Shown piece after piece: positions 18,353 through 26,965 of a DNA stretch of 45,704 bases. The DNA comes from Microbacterium flavum (GTDB lineage: Bacteria; Actinomycetota; Actinomycetes; Actinomycetales; Microbacteriaceae). The stretch is taken from positions 1 through 45,704 of the forward strand of contig NZ_JAFLHG010000018.1 in NCBI RefSeq assembly GCF_018717645.1. The letters run 5' to 3'. The notes below the pieces were generated by a model. It saw only the letters and a program-made list of their open reading frames with translations. It did not search any database and was not told the DNA's origin. Every line of letters begins with the position of its first letter. Within the stretch, counting starts at the first letter, position 1. Position numbers and translations under genes: made by a program.

Positions 18353-18984
18353 CGGGCGGGACCGAAGGCCGCGACGTACATGGTGGCCGCCGCGACCCTC
18401 GAGCTGACCGCGGCGTCTCCCGTGACGCCGAGCCGCTCGAACAGACGGCTGACCGAGCGCTCGACGGCACGCACCGTCGATCCGGACGCCTCGGCGATCT
18501 GCTCGTTCGACCAGCCCCGCGCGATCATCGCGAGCACCTCGAGCTGGTGTCGGGTGAGGGTGCCCAGGGCATCGGTCGGCGGTGGCACGGAGGGCGTCGG
18601 CACCGGCCCGGTGGACAGCGCCACCTCGAGCGCCGCCACGAGGTCGGCGGGAGAGCCGAGGTCCTGCTTGGAGACGAAGACCGCGCGATCGAGGCCCATC
18701 ACCTTCGCGCCCGCCGCGGCTCGCGGATAGCTGCTGAGGAAGACGATGCCCAGGTGAGGGGCCAGTTCCGACAGCATCGAGGCCAGCTCGGCACCCGACG
18801 GTCGCGAGCCCAGATCGATGTCGGTGAGCAGTGCATCGGGATCGAACTCGGCGAACAGACGCGCGGCCTCCGCCGCGTCGGCCGCCGCGGCGGTCTCCCA
18901 CCCGCAGCGTTCGAGCATGTCGCAGACGAGCATCCTCAGCGCGGCCTGATCCTCGACGACCAGCACTCGGCGCACCCAGCTCAC
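18349..18984 (-). CDS. LuxR/NarL-type response regulator
   Basis: This 211-residue regulator has a receiver domain with acidic residues in VVEDQ (about 8-9), the phosphoacceptor Asp in LLTDIDLGSR (about 52) and the conserved Lys in VFVSKQD (about 102). The C-terminal LuxR helix-turn-helix reads LTRHQLEVLAMIARGWSNEQ then IAEASGSTVRAVERSVSRLF (about 142-185). GTG 18984 is chosen because a TATCGT -10 box ends exactly 6 nt before it; GTG 18975 is possible. It leads a two-gene unit with the kinase and is divergent from the acetyltransferase gene. Target genes are unknown. Confidence 0.88.
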   Translation of the reverse strand: MSWVRRVLVVEDQAALRMLVCDMLERCGWETAAAADAAEAARLFAEFDPDALLTDIDLGSRPSGAELASMLSELAPHLGIVFLSSYPRAAAGAKVMGLDRAVFVSKQDLGSPADLVAALEVALSTGPVPTPSVPPPTDALGTLTRHQLEVLAMIARGWSNEQIAEASGSTVRAVERSVSRLFERLGVTGDAAVSSRVAAATMYVAAFGPAR

Positions 18985-18990
18985 GCCCTC

Positions 18991-18996
18991 ACGATA
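18991..18996 (-). promoter_or_regulatory. -10 box TATCGT, leaderless start of the response regulator
   Basis: TATCGT on the minus strand ends 6 nt before GTG 18984. It decides between two candidate GTG starts. Confidence 0.55.
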
Positions 18997-19080
18997 GCGG
19001 AGCGCCGAACAGGGGAACCGGCCGGGCCCGGATCGTATTTCTCCCTCTTTCGTCGGTGCCGACCGCAGCGGCGGGCAGGG

Positions 19081-19086
19081 TAGCCT
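19081..19086 (+). promoter_or_regulatory. -10 box TAGCCT, leaderless start of the acetyltransferase
   Basis: TAGCCT ends 6 nt before ATG 19093. No ribosome binding site is visible between them, so the mRNA is probably leaderless. Confidence 0.55.
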
Positions 19087-19092
19087 GTGCAC

Positions 19093-19545
19093 ATGACCGA
19101 GCTGCGCCTCGTGGAACTGTCCGCCGCAACCATCGTCGCGGTCAACGCACTGTCCCTGAAGCCGGGCCAGGAGGCGTTCATCGCACCGACGAGCTACGCC
19201 GTCGCCGGCGCGGTCGTGAACCCCGCGACCTCCTGGCAGCGGGTCGTGCTCGACGGAGACGAGGTCGTCGGGTTCGTCTCGGCGAACTTCGACGACGAAG
19301 CCGAGCGCGAGTACTTTCGGTCCGTGCTCTGGCGCATCAACGTGGACGCCGACGACCAGGGCCGCGGCGTCGGCCGCTACGCCGTCGAGAAGCTCCTCGA
19401 AGAGGCGCGCACACGTGGCATGGACCGCGTCGATGTGATCTACGAGGCCGGGCAGGGCGGCCCCGAGGCCTTCTTCAGCCGCGTCGGCTTCTCCCCCGTC
19501 GACGAGACGGAGTACGGCGAGGTCGTCGCCGAGATCCGCCTCTGA
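19093..19545 (+). CDS. GNAT N-acetyltransferase (BltD/PaiA-like)
   Basis: This 150-residue enzyme should transfer an acetyl group from acetyl-CoA to an amine. The GNAT fold is visible from VVGFVSANFD (beta strand, about 55-64) to the CoA-binding loop DDQGRGVGRYAVEKLL (about 93-108, Q-x-x-G-x-G). The N terminus LKPGQEAFIAPTSYAVAGAV resembles polyamine acetyltransferases of the BltD/PaiA type, so spermidine-like substrates are possible but unproven. GTG 19087 is in frame two codons earlier, but the -10 box position favours ATG 19093. Confidence 0.8.
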   Translation: MTELRLVELSAATIVAVNALSLKPGQEAFIAPTSYAVAGAVVNPATSWQRVVLDGDEVVGFVSANFDDEAEREYFRSVLWRINVDADDQGRGVGRYAVEKLLEEARTRGMDRVDVIYEAGQGGPEAFFSRVGFSPVDETEYGEVVAEIRL

Positions 19546-19614
19546 CCCTGCGCTGCCCCGCGCGCTCCGCCTGCGCGGCGCCTGCGCGTTCGCCCCGAAA
19601 TCGGAATCCGACAG

Positions 19615-19653
19615 CAGAATCGGAGACTCTGGGGCGAGGCATCCGATTCTGTT
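19615..19653 (+). repeat. Left copy of a 39-nt hairpin-forming direct repeat
   Basis: CAGAATCGGA, 13 variable bases, then GGCATCCGATTCTGTT. The first and last parts form a 10-bp stem (19615-19624 with 19642-19651). The same architecture, same length and same orientation recurs at 20664-20702, bracketing the gene at 19784-20626. It may also terminate the acetyltransferase transcript. Confidence 0.7.
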
Positions 19654-19771
19654 GCCGTTCTCCGGATCCGCGGTGGCACCGATGCCCCCTCATCACCTCC
19701 TCCACCGCAGGTCGATCCGCGATCGTGTGCACAGATCGCTCCCGTCGCAGTCGCGCGCCGCCGCGGTTCGT

Positions 19772-19777
19772 GAGAAT
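19772..19777 (+). promoter_or_regulatory. Candidate -10 box GAGAAT, leaderless start
   Basis: GAGAAT, within TGAGAAT, ends 6 nt before ATG 19784. It is a weaker match to TANNNT than the other boxes but has the same spacing. Confidence 0.35.
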
Positions 19778-19783
19778 CGGGGA

Positions 19784-20626
19784 ATGGACATCGCGGATGC
19801 CGTCGAGCGCGCGGGAGGCATCGTGCACCGGCAGCGCCTCCTGGACGCCGGGGCGAGCGCCTCTCGCCTGCGCGCCGCGATCACGGACGGTGCCGTCCGG
19901 CGCGTGCGCCGCTACTGGATCGCCGATGACCATGCTCCGGCCGACCTGCTCGCGGCAGCGCAGGCCGGCGGCCGGCTGGCCTGCGTCTCCGCCGCGCGTC
20001 ACCACGGCTGGTGGATCCCCTCCGGGGCGCCGGACGGTCTGCACCTTCATCTCGCCGCCGGGGCCCACGCCCCCAGCGGCGGCGGCATCACGGCCCACTG
20101 GCGCGCGCCGCTCGTCCCCCGCAGCCGCTACGAGCTCGTAGAATCGGTCGCCGACACCCTGCGACACGTCGCCGGCTGCCTGCCCCGCGAGCAGGCGCTC
20201 GTGCTGTGGGAATCAGCGGTCCGGGCGCACCGCATCCCGCTCGCGGAACTCCGACGCACCACGTGGCACAGCGCGGCATCCGCCGAGCTCGCCGCACTGG
20301 CCACCGATCTCTCGGGGTCGGGGATCGAGACGATCTTCGCGCACCGCCTCCGCCCCTGGGGCATTCGACTGCGGCAGCAGGTCCACCTCGCCGGTCACGA
20401 CGTCGACGCCCTCGTCGGCGAGTGCCTGGTCGTTCAGCTCGATGGGTTCGCCCACCACTCGTCGTCGGCGGATCGCACCCGCGACCTCGCGCACGATCGC
20501 GCTCTCATGGCCCTCGGCTATCGGGTGCTGCGCTTCTCCTACGCGGAGGTCGTCTTCAGCTGGCCCGCCGTCGAGGCCGCGATCGCGCGCGCTCTTGCGC
20601 AGCGACTCGATCTGCCGAGCCGCTGA
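19784..20626 (+). CDS. AbiEi-like N-terminal domain with DUF559 endonuclease-like C terminus
   Basis: This 280-residue protein combines an N-terminal AbiEi-type winged-helix region (GGIVHRQRLLDAGASASRLR then VRRVRRYWIADD, about residues 10-50) with a C-terminal DUF559/Vsr-like PD-(D/E)XK region (DALVGECLVVQLDGFAHHSS then DRALMALGYRVLRFSYAEV, about 207-260). In the usual ExDG core the Glu is Gln here (VQLDG), as in several relatives, so catalysis is uncertain. Such genes are very common singletons in Microbacteriaceae and are often labelled type IV antitoxin-like, without a cognate toxin; none is adjacent here. The gene sits between two copies of a 39-nt repeat, which suggests a movable unit. 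Confidence 0.72.
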   Translation: MDIADAVERAGGIVHRQRLLDAGASASRLRAAITDGAVRRVRRYWIADDHAPADLLAAAQAGGRLACVSAARHHGWWIPSGAPDGLHLHLAAGAHAPSGGGITAHWRAPLVPRSRYELVESVADTLRHVAGCLPREQALVLWESAVRAHRIPLAELRRTTWHSAASAELAALATDLSGSGIETIFAHRLRPWGIRLRQQVHLAGHDVDALVGECLVVQLDGFAHHSSSADRTRDLAHDRALMALGYRVLRFSYAEVVFSWPAVEAAIARALAQRLDLPSR

Positions 20627-20661
20627 CGCACCCGCCGTCCCGCGCGGAATCGGTGAAGAGC

Positions 20662-20702
20662 AACAGAATCGGATGCCGGGGGCACAGGCATCCGATTCTG
20701 TT
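20662..20702. terminator. Bidirectional terminator and right copy of the 39-nt repeat
   Basis: AACAGAATCGGATGCC (20662-20677) pairs perfectly with GGCATCCGATTCTGTT (20687-20702), loop 9 nt. Weaker pairing continues outside on both sides. It separates the DUF559-type gene from the convergent ABC exporter. The repeat proper is 20664-20702, matching 19615-19653. The apex again holds inverted GGATGCC words. Confidence 0.82.
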
Positions 20703-20732
20703 CGCTGTTTCCGATCCCGATGTCGGGCGGCG

Positions 20733-22550
20733 TCAGACGAGGGACTCCCGCCACGCCCGATGCAGCTGGGCGAACTTCCCCGTGCCCGCGATGAGCGCGT
20801 CGGGGGTGTCGTCCTCGATGATCTCGCCGTGCTCCATGACGAGAACGCGATCGGCGATCGACACCGTCGAGAGCCGGTGCGCGATGATGATCGCCGTCCG
20901 CTCCGCGAGGAGCGTCTGCAGCGCATCCTGGATCTGACGCTCGCTCGGCATGTCGAGCGATGCGGTCGCCTCGTCGAGGATCAGCACCGCCGGGTTCGCG
21001 AGGAACGCCCGCGCGAACGAGATCAGCTGACGCTGCCCCGCCGAGACGCGCCCACCGCGCTTGTTGACGTCGGTGCCGTACCCGTCGGGAAGCTCCTGGA
21101 TGAAGGCATCCGCGCCCACGGCGCGCGCGGCGGCCGTGATCTCGTCCAGAGTCGCGTCGGGCTTTCCGAGAGCGATGTTGTCGGCGACCGTGCCGCTGAA
21201 CAGGTAGGCCTCCTGCGTGACCATGACGATCGCGCGGCGGAGGTCCTTCGGGTGCAGCGACCGCAGGTCGACGCCGTCGAGCGTGACCTGCCCCCGCGAC
21301 GGATCGTAGAACCGCGACACGAGCTTCGCGAGCGTCGACTTGCCGGCGCCCGTCGTGCCCACGAGGGCGATCGTCTGACCGGCGGGGATGTCGAGCGAGA
21401 AGTGCGGCAGGATGGTGCGCTCGTCCGAGTAGCCGAACAGGACGTCCCGGAACTCGACGTGACCACGCGACTCCCAGAGGTCGACGGGGTCCACGGGGTC
21501 CGGAACGGTCGGCTGCTCGTCGAGGACGCCCGAGACCTTCTCGAGCGCCGCCGTCGCCGACTGGTAGGAGTTCAGGAAGAAGGCGACCTCCTGCAGCGGG
21601 GCGAAGAAGTTCCGGACGTACAGGACGGCGGCCAGCAGGGTTCCGACCAGCAGGGCGCCGTCGGCCACGCGGATGCCGCCCCACAGCAGGACCCCCGCCA
21701 CGGCGAAGGCCGAGACCGCCATCATGCCCGGCTCGAAGGTCCCGAAGATCTTCAGCGACCGCATGTTGACGTCGCGGTACTGCCCCGAGAGCTCGCCGAA
21801 CTCGTCGTCGTTCCGCTCCTCCTTGCGGAACGCCTTGACGGCGCGGATGCCCGTCATCGTCTCGACGAACTTGACGATGACCTTCGCGCTGACCACCCGG
21901 GACTCGCGATAGGCCTTCTGCGAGTTCAGGTAGAACCACCGCATGAGGAAGAACAGCGGAATCCCCGCGACAGCGAGCACCACGCCCGACCGCCAGTCGA
22001 TCAGCAGCAGGGCGATCAGCGTGAAGCCGCCGTACAGTACGCCCGAGACGAGCTCGTTGAGGCCGCCGTCGAGGAGCTCGCGGATCGAGTCGAGGTCACT
22101 TGTCTGCCGCGAGATGATGCGCCCCGACGTGTACGACTCGTGGAACTCGAGGCTGAGCCGCTGCGTGTGCACGAAGATGCGCTTGCGCAGGTCGAGCATG
22201 ACCGCCTGTGTGAGGCGGGCGGCCACGACGGCGTACCAGCCGATCAGCGCGGCGCCCCCGATACCGGCGACGAGGTAGACGGCGACGATCACGATCGTCG
22301 AGGTCCAGTTTCCCTCGTCGATCACCTGGGGCAGTGCCGAGTTGATGCCGTAGGCGATCAGCGCCGGGCCGGCGACGCGCAGGGCGGTCGAGATGACCAG
22401 CACGACGCCCGCCAGCACGAGCTGCCAGCGCAGCGGCGAGACCAGTGAGCCGAGCAGGCGCAGCGAGCGCCGGCGGATCGCGCGCGATTCCTCGCGCGAG
22501 TAGTCGGAGCGGTCTTCACCGGTGGTACCGGAGACGGATGCCGTGCTCAT
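20733..22550 (-). CDS. ABC exporter half-transporter B (catalytic ATP-site subunit)
   Basis: This 605-residue protein has six transmembrane helices followed by an ATP-binding domain, the layout of multidrug or lipid exporters. The nucleotide domain has Walker [10 protein letters not shown] (about 395), Q-loop [10 protein letters not shown], Walker [14 protein letters not shown] with the catalytic Glu, and H-loop IIIAHRLST. The signature motif is VSAGQ instead of LSGGQ. The partner at 22547-24415 has normal LSGGQ but Asp instead of Glu after Walker B. Together these form one competent and one degenerate ATP site, as in BmrCD, EfrCD or TM287/288 heterodimers. The ATG overlaps the partner's stop (ATGA), so they are co-translated. 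Confidence 0.92.
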   Translation of the reverse strand: MSTASVSGTTGEDRSDYSREESRAIRRRSLRLLGSLVSPLRWQLVLAGVVLVISTALRVAGPALIAYGINSALPQVIDEGNWTSTIVIVAVYLVAGIGGAALIGWYAVVAARLTQAVMLDLRKRIFVHTQRLSLEFHESYTSGRIISRQTSDLDSIRELLDGGLNELVSGVLYGGFTLIALLLIDWRSGVVLAVAGIPLFFLMRWFYLNSQKAYRESRVVSAKVIVKFVETMTGIRAVKAFRKEERNDDEFGELSGQYRDVNMRSLKIFGTFEPGMMAVSAFAVAGVLLWGGIRVADGALLVGTLLAAVLYVRNFFAPLQEVAFFLNSYQSATAALEKVSGVLDEQPTVPDPVDPVDLWESRGHVEFRDVLFGYSDERTILPHFSLDIPAGQTIALVGTTGAGKSTLAKLVSRFYDPSRGQVTLDGVDLRSLHPKDLRRAIVMVTQEAYLFSGTVADNIALGKPDATLDEITAAARAVGADAFIQELPDGYGTDVNKRGGRVSAGQRQLISFARAFLANPAVLILDEATASLDMPSERQIQDALQTLLAERTAIIIAHRLSTVSIADRVLVMEHGEIIEDDTPDALIAGTGKFAQLHRAWRESLV

Positions 22551-24415
22551 GAGGTCACCTCCTGAGTGGAGCGGGTGGGTTCGGATCCTGAGTCGTGCGC
22601 CTGTCCGCCCGGCCCCCGAGCCTGTCGCTCGGCGTCTTCGAGGCTCGAGATGACGTGCCGGTAGTGGTCGCTGTCGCGCAGCAGGTCGCTGTGCCTGCCG
22701 ACGGCGGTGACCCGGCCGGCTTCGAGCAGCGCGACGCGGTCGGCGAGCGTCACGGTCGACGGGCGGTGCGCGACCACGAGGGTCGTCGTATCGGACATGA
22801 CCTGGCGGAGGGCATCCTCGACGAGCGCTTCGGTGTCGACGTCGAGCGCCGACAGCGGGTCGTCGAGCACGAGGATGGCCGGACGCGCCGCGACGGCGCG
22901 GGCGAGCGCAAGCCGCTGACGCTGGCCGCCCGAGAGCGAGAGGCCCTCCTCCCCGATCACCGTGTCCACGCCGTCGGGCAGGTCGTCGACGAACCCGGCC
23001 TGCGCGACGGCGAGCGCCTCGCGCAGGACCGCCTCGGCCTCGGGGGTTCCCGGGTCGAGGTCTTCGCGGCCGAGCAGCACGTTCTCGCGCACCGTCTGCG
23101 AGAAGAGGGTCGCGTCTTCGAAGGCCATGCCGACGTGCGTGCGCAGCTCGTGCAGCGTGAGGTCGCGGACGTCGACGCCGTCGATCGTCACGCGGCCGGC
23201 GGTCACGTCGTAGAGGCGCGCGGGCAGGGTCGTCAGGGTCGTCTTGCCCGATCCGGTGAGGCCGACGAGGGCCATCGTCTCGCCCGGTTCGAGCACGAGG
23301 TCGATGCCGTCGAGCAGGTCGCGCTCGGAGGCGTGGGCGTCCTGGTACCGGAAGTGCACGCTCTCGAAGGCGAGTGCACCGCGCGGCGCGCTCACGGTCT
23401 GCGGCGTCTCGGGATCGGTGATGGTGTTCTCCTCGTCGAACACCTCGAAGATGCGGTCCGTCGCGGTGCGGGCATCCAGCAGGAACGAGAAGAGGAAGCC
23501 GATCGACTCCATCGGCCACCGCAGCACCGTCGCCATGGCGAAGAACGCGACGAGTTCGGCCACCTGCAGCTGACCCGTCTGCTGCAGCACGATGCCGACG
23601 CCGAGGCACAGCGCGAAGGCGATGTCGGGCAGCAGCACGAGCCAGAACCAGATCCACCCGATCGCACGCGCCTTGTTCAGCTCGGTCTCGCGCAGCGTCT
23701 CGGCCTGACGCGTGAACTTCACGAGCGCGTGCTTGCCACGGCCGAAGGCCTTGAGCACGCGGATGCCGTGGACGCTCTCCTCGACCGAGGTCGCCAGGTC
23801 GCCGGCCTGATCCTGGCTCTGGCGCGCAAGACCGCCGTAGGTCTTCTCGAAGCGGTAGCCGGCGTACCACAGCGGCGCGCACACGATCAGGAAGGTGAGG
23901 CCGAGCGCCCAGTGCCAGCGGAACAGCAGCACCATGCCGACGAGGATCGTCAGCACGTTGACGACCAGCAGCACGACGCCGAAGGCGATCCACCGCCGCA
24001 GCATGCTGATGTCCTGCATCATCCGGCTCAGCAGCTGGCCCGACTGCCAGCGGTCGTGGAATGCGACCGGAAGCCGCTGCAGGCGCTCGTAGAAGCCCGT
24101 GCGCATGTCGTACTCGACGCTCGTCGAGGGGGACAGCACGAACCATCGGCGCAGCCACACCATGAGCGCCTCGAGCAGGCCGAGGAGGAGGATGAGCCCC
24201 GCCCCCCACGCGAGCGCGCTGACGTCACCCGAGGCGATCGGCCCCTGCACGAGAACCTCGAGCACGAGCGGGATCGACAGCGCCAGCAGTGCGGCGACGA
24301 GGGCGCTGGTCGCCCCGAGCACGAGGCGTGGCACGACCGGTTTGGCGAACGGGTAGAGCCGCGCGAGGGCGCGCGGCGTGGAAAGCGGGGAGTGTCTCTC
24401 GGTCGAAGAAGTCAT
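22547..24415 (-). CDS. ABC exporter half-transporter A (degenerate-site subunit)
   Basis: This 622-residue membrane-ATPase fusion is the first gene of the heterodimeric exporter. Six helices occupy about residues 25-315. The ATPase has Walker [10 protein letters not shown] (about 383), signature [15 protein letters not shown] and Walker [13 protein letters not shown], in which the catalytic Glu is replaced by Asp. The H-loop His is kept (VVAHRPST). The Asp marks the non-hydrolysing site common in heterodimeric exporters. It has a C-terminal hydrophilic tail of about 25 residues rich in Gly, Ser and Glu. It lies 185 nt after a 23-codon leader ORF. The substrate is unknown; a multidrug role is likely. 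Confidence 0.92.
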   Translation of the reverse strand: MTSSTERHSPLSTPRALARLYPFAKPVVPRLVLGATSALVAALLALSIPLVLEVLVQGPIASGDVSALAWGAGLILLLGLLEALMVWLRRWFVLSPSTSVEYDMRTGFYERLQRLPVAFHDRWQSGQLLSRMMQDISMLRRWIAFGVVLLVVNVLTILVGMVLLFRWHWALGLTFLIVCAPLWYAGYRFEKTYGGLARQSQDQAGDLATSVEESVHGIRVLKAFGRGKHALVKFTRQAETLRETELNKARAIGWIWFWLVLLPDIAFALCLGVGIVLQQTGQLQVAELVAFFAMATVLRWPMESIGFLFSFLLDARTATDRIFEVFDEENTITDPETPQTVSAPRGALAFESVHFRYQDAHASERDLLDGIDLVLEPGETMALVGLTGSGKTTLTTLPARLYDVTAGRVTIDGVDVRDLTLHELRTHVGMAFEDATLFSQTVRENVLLGREDLDPGTPEAEAVLREALAVAQAGFVDDLPDGVDTVIGEEGLSLSGGQRQRLALARAVAARPAILVLDDPLSALDVDTEALVEDALRQVMSDTTTLVVAHRPSTVTLADRVALLEAGRVTAVGRHSDLLRDSDHYRHVISSLEDAERQARGPGGQAHDSGSEPTRSTQEVTS

Positions 24416-24600
24416 GATCCTTGCGGGGGGGTGGAGCGGATGCCGGAACGGACGACCGGCGGAGTCGGGGGCGCGTGAGAGCGCGGAGAACGGAGAGCCC
24501 GAGTGCCGGATGTCCGGTCTCTCAGGATGTCCTCAGGGGCCCTGAGGGGAGGAACGCGATGCGCGGCGGGAGTATGCCGCCGAGGAGGTGGGCGGTCGCG
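24416..24600 (-). promoter_or_regulatory. Leader RNA segment with competing hairpins before the ABC exporter
   Basis: No gene lies in this 185-nt stretch. It contains a 6-bp hairpin CGGCGG/CCGCCG (24564-24569 with 24577-24582) and a palindrome CCTCAGGGGCCCTGAGG (24531-24547). The segment CTCAGG at 24521-24526 is also complementary to CCTGAG at 24541-24546, so the same bases can pair in two mutually exclusive ways. With the leader ORF just upstream, this is what a ribosome-controlled attenuator would look like, though I cannot compute folding energies. Confidence 0.45.
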
Positions 24601-24672
24601 CTAGCCCCGGTTCGACCCGGCCGCGAACGGGCGGAGGACGACGGGCTTCGTGAAGACGATTGCCGTGGACAT
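24601..24672 (-). CDS. 23-residue leader peptide ORF upstream of the ABC exporter
   Basis: A complete small ORF starts at ATG 24672 and ends at TAG 24601. It begins MSTAIVFTKPVV and ends FAAGSNRG. It has one of the best ribosome binding sites in the window (GGAGGAA, 4 nt before ATG) and lies about 50 nt after a clear promoter. It is not in frame with the exporter. A strong translation start on so short a coding region, followed by alternative hairpins and a drug-exporter operon, suggests a regulatory leader peptide similar in logic to BmrB, which controls bmrCD in Bacillus. I recognise no family for the peptide itself. Confidence 0.55.
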   Translation of the reverse strand: MSTAIVFTKPVVLRPFAAGSNRG

Positions 24673-24729
24673 GAGTTCCTCCAGGTTCGGTGAGCGGGGG
24701 CCGGCGCCGGATCACGGCGACAGCCCTCC

Positions 24730-24759
24730 AGAGTATCCCTGGGCGTTCGCTGAACGCAA
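24730..24759 (-). promoter_or_regulatory. Promoter of the leader ORF and ABC exporter
   Basis: On the minus strand TTGCGT (24759-24754) and TACTCT (24735-24730) are separated by 18 nt. This is the clearest -35/-10 pair in the window. The start would be near 24723, about 50 nt before the leader ORF. It separates the exporter from the alkylation-repair genes upstream. Confidence 0.6.
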
Positions 24760-24801
24760 CACCCGATCCGTGGCGGGCTCAGCGAGCCCGGCCCGGCTGG
24801 C

Positions 24802-25296
24802 TCATCGGGCCGCGGCGGCCTCCCGCGCGAGCAGGGCCCGCTTGACGTCGAGCCCCCAGGCGAAGCCCCCGAGAGCGCCGCCGGTGCGGAGCACGCGGTG
24901 GCAGGGCACGAACAGGGCGGGGGCGTTCTTCGCGCAGATCGAGGCGGCCGCGCGCACCGCGGCCGGGGAGCCGAGCGCGGCGGCGAACTCGGCGTACGTG
25001 AGGGGTGCCCCCGGCGCGATCTCCCGCAGCGCCGCCCAGCCGGCGAGCTGGCGCGGGGTGCCGATCTGGTGGACGCGCACCGTGTCGAGTGCGGCGAGGT
25101 CGCCGCCGTAGTAGGCGCGGACGGCGTCCGCGGCATCCGTCTCGCCTTCGCGCACCGCCGCCGGAGCGGTGCGCACGCGCGCGAGGATCGCCTCGGGGTC
25201 GGCGGTCCAGCCGCTCGCGAGGACGCGCCCCTCCTCGTCGGCGAGGAGGGAGAAGGCCCCGTCGGGGGTGTCCAGGGTCTGGATCGTGGCGCTCAT
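24802..25296 (-). CDS. ogt: Methylated-DNA--protein-cysteine methyltransferase
   Basis: This 164-residue suicide enzyme removes alkyl groups from O6-alkylguanine onto its own cysteine. The acceptor motif reads FVPCHRVL with Cys132, preceded by the helix-turn-helix region [20 protein letters not shown] (about 98-117) that inserts into DNA. The length matches Ogt-type proteins. Its ATG overlaps the stop of the Ada-AlkA gene (ATGA), so the two form a classic alkylation-repair pair, with the regulator-glycosylase first. Confidence 0.92.
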   Translation of the reverse strand: MSATIQTLDTPDGAFSLLADEEGRVLASGWTADPEAILARVRTAPAAVREGETDAADAVRAYYGGDLAALDTVRVHQIGTPRQLAGWAALREIAPGAPLTYAEFAAALGSPAAVRAAASICAKNAPALFVPCHRVLRTGGALGGFAWGLDVKRALLAREAAAAR

Positions 25297-26789
25297 GCGG
25301 AATTCCCCTGTCGGGTCGTCGGGTCGGTGGGGCGGGTGACGGCGCGCCAGAGGTGCGCGGTGAGGTAGCTGCGCCAGGGGGCGGTGCGAGCCGCCCACGC
25401 CTCGAGGCCGCGGGGGTCGGCGGGGATGCCGGCGGCCGCCGCTCCGGTGCGCACGGCGACATCCCCCGGGAGAGTGATGTCCGGATCGCCGAGGACGCGC
25501 ATGCGCACGTAGTCGGCGGTCCACGGGCCGATGCCGGGCATGGCCAGGAGCGCGGCGCGCTGCGCCGTGGCGTCGTCGCCGCTCGTGAGCGGCAGATCCC
25601 CGCTTGCGAGCGCCGCGGCGGCACCCGTGATCGCGCGGATGCGCGCGCCCGGCCCACGGAGGACCTCGTGGCCGCGCTCGGCGATCGCCGACATCGTGGG
25701 GAAGAGCCGATCGTGACCCTCGAACCCCTCGACCCGCTCCCCCAGCGCCTCGGTGAGTGCATGGAGAGCGGTGGTGGCGGCGGCGACGGTGATCTGCTGG
25801 CCGACCATCGCCCGCATGAGCATCTCATGCGGGTCGGCGGCTCCCGGCACCCGGATGCCGGGGATCCGCGCGACAAGCGGCGCGAGCTCCGGATGCGCGG
25901 CGAGCGCGGCATCCACGGCGACGGGATCGGCGTCGAGGTCGAACAGGCGCCGCGCCCGTGCCACGAGCACGGGGAGGTCACCCAGGTGTGCGAGCCGGGC
26001 GCGCAGGCGCATCCGCCCGCCGGCATCCACGCGCAGGGCGAACCAGGCGGGTCCTCCGGGAAGGCGGAGGACCCGAGCGAAGGAGTCCGACGTGCCGATC
26101 TCCACGCCGCGCACGGCGCGCGCGGCCATCCACGCGAAGAGGCCGGCGTGGTCGAGGGGACCGCGATGGGGCAGGAGGAGGTCGATCGCGCCGGGCGACG
26201 GTACGGCAGCCGGCGCGGCCGGTCGGCGTGCGCGGAGGGCGAGGGGAGGCATCCCGAACACCGCCCCGATCGTGTCGTTGAACTGCCGCACGCTCGCGAA
26301 CCCCGCGGAGAAGGCGACCTCGGCGGCGGGCATGTCGGTGGACACCAGGAGCATCCGCGCGGTGTGCGCCCGTTGCGCGCGGGCGAGCGCGAGGGGCCCC
26401 GCGCCGAGCTCGGCGGTGAGCAGTCGCGTGAGGTGGCGGGAGGAGTATCCGAGTCGCGCCGCCAGGCCCGGGACGCCCTCGCGTTCGACGACGCCGTCCG
26501 CGATCAGCCGCATCGCCCGCCCCGCGACGTCGCCGCGGAGGTTCCACTCGGGAGACCCGGGCGCGGCCTCGGGGAGGCATCGCTTGCAGGCGCGGTATCC
26601 GGCCTCGTGCGCGGCCGCCGAGGTCGGGTAGAACGTCACGTTCTCGGGCTTGGGCGTCCGTGCCGGGCAGCTGGGGCGGCAGTAGATCCCTGTCGATCGG
26701 ACGGCCGTGACGAACTGTCCGTCGAAGCGCGCATCACGGGCGTCGATCGCGCGGTAGCGCTCGTCGAAGGTCAGGGATGCTGCGGACAC
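25293..26789 (-). CDS. Ada-AlkA fusion: methylphosphotriester-sensing regulator with 3-methyladenine DNA glycosylase
   Basis: The 498-residue fusion has three parts. The Ada zinc domain (about 1-75) carries the four ligands Cys37, Cys41, Cys68 and Cys71, with [13 protein letters not shown] and ACKRCLP; one Cys accepts methyl from DNA phosphotriesters. An AraC-type DNA-binding region follows (about 90-180, including [20 protein letters not shown]). The C-terminal half is AlkA, with the helix-hairpin-helix [18 protein letters not shown] and catalytic Asp in [10 protein letters not shown] (about 440-470). It should sense methylation, activate its own operon and excise alkylated bases. GTG 26789 is chosen, 6 nt after GAGGCT; GTG 26792 is equally possible. 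Confidence 0.9.
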   Translation of the reverse strand: MSAASLTFDERYRAIDARDARFDGQFVTAVRSTGIYCRPSCPARTPKPENVTFYPTSAAAHEAGYRACKRCLPEAAPGSPEWNLRGDVAGRAMRLIADGVVEREGVPGLAARLGYSSRHLTRLLTAELGAGPLALARAQRAHTARMLLVSTDMPAAEVAFSAGFASVRQFNDTIGAVFGMPPLALRARRPAAPAAVPSPGAIDLLLPHRGPLDHAGLFAWMAARAVRGVEIGTSDSFARVLRLPGGPAWFALRVDAGGRMRLRARLAHLGDLPVLVARARRLFDLDADPVAVDAALAAHPELAPLVARIPGIRVPGAADPHEMLMRAMVGQQITVAAATTALHALTEALGERVEGFEGHDRLFPTMSAIAERGHEVLRGPGARIRAITGAAAALASGDLPLTSGDDATAQRAALLAMPGIGPWTADYVRMRVLGDPDITLPGDVAVRTGAAAAGIPADPRGLEAWAARTAPWRSYLTAHLWRAVTRPTDPTTRQGNSA

Positions 26790-26870
26790 CACCCCAGCCT
26801 CGCACGCCCGACGCGCACCGTCTCGCGGTTTTCGGACACGGCACCCACCCGTCTCCCCGCGTGTCTTGGA

Positions 26871-26920
26871 CACTCGGCAGAGGCGGAGGGCGCAGCAGAC
26901 GCACTCGGCGGAGGCGGAGG
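26871..26920. repeat. Short imperfect direct repeat in the purH / ada-alkA gap
   Basis: CACTCGGCAGAGGCGGAGG (26871-26889) recurs at 26902-26920 with one change. The gap 26790-26965 between purH's end and the divergent-looking start of the Ada-AlkA gene otherwise shows no gene or clear hairpin. Confidence 0.5.
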
Positions 26921-26965
26921 CAGCGGGCGGAGCGGACGCAGAGAGCAGGAGGGCGCCGGGGAGGC

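Noticed and set aside
19784..20626. Complete AbiE-type toxin-antitoxin pair
   Set aside because: No AbiEii-type nucleotidyltransferase toxin lies next to it; the adjacent genes are an acetyltransferase and an ABC exporter.
20733..24209. One 1158-codon frame covering both ABC exporter halves
   Set aside because: Residues before the second-half start are antisense-like nonsense; the two real subunits are in different frames and overlap by 4 bp.
24416..24801. Classical riboswitch upstream of the ABC exporter
   Set aside because: I see no conserved riboswitch core; the small ORF with strong ribosome binding site fits translation-based control better.
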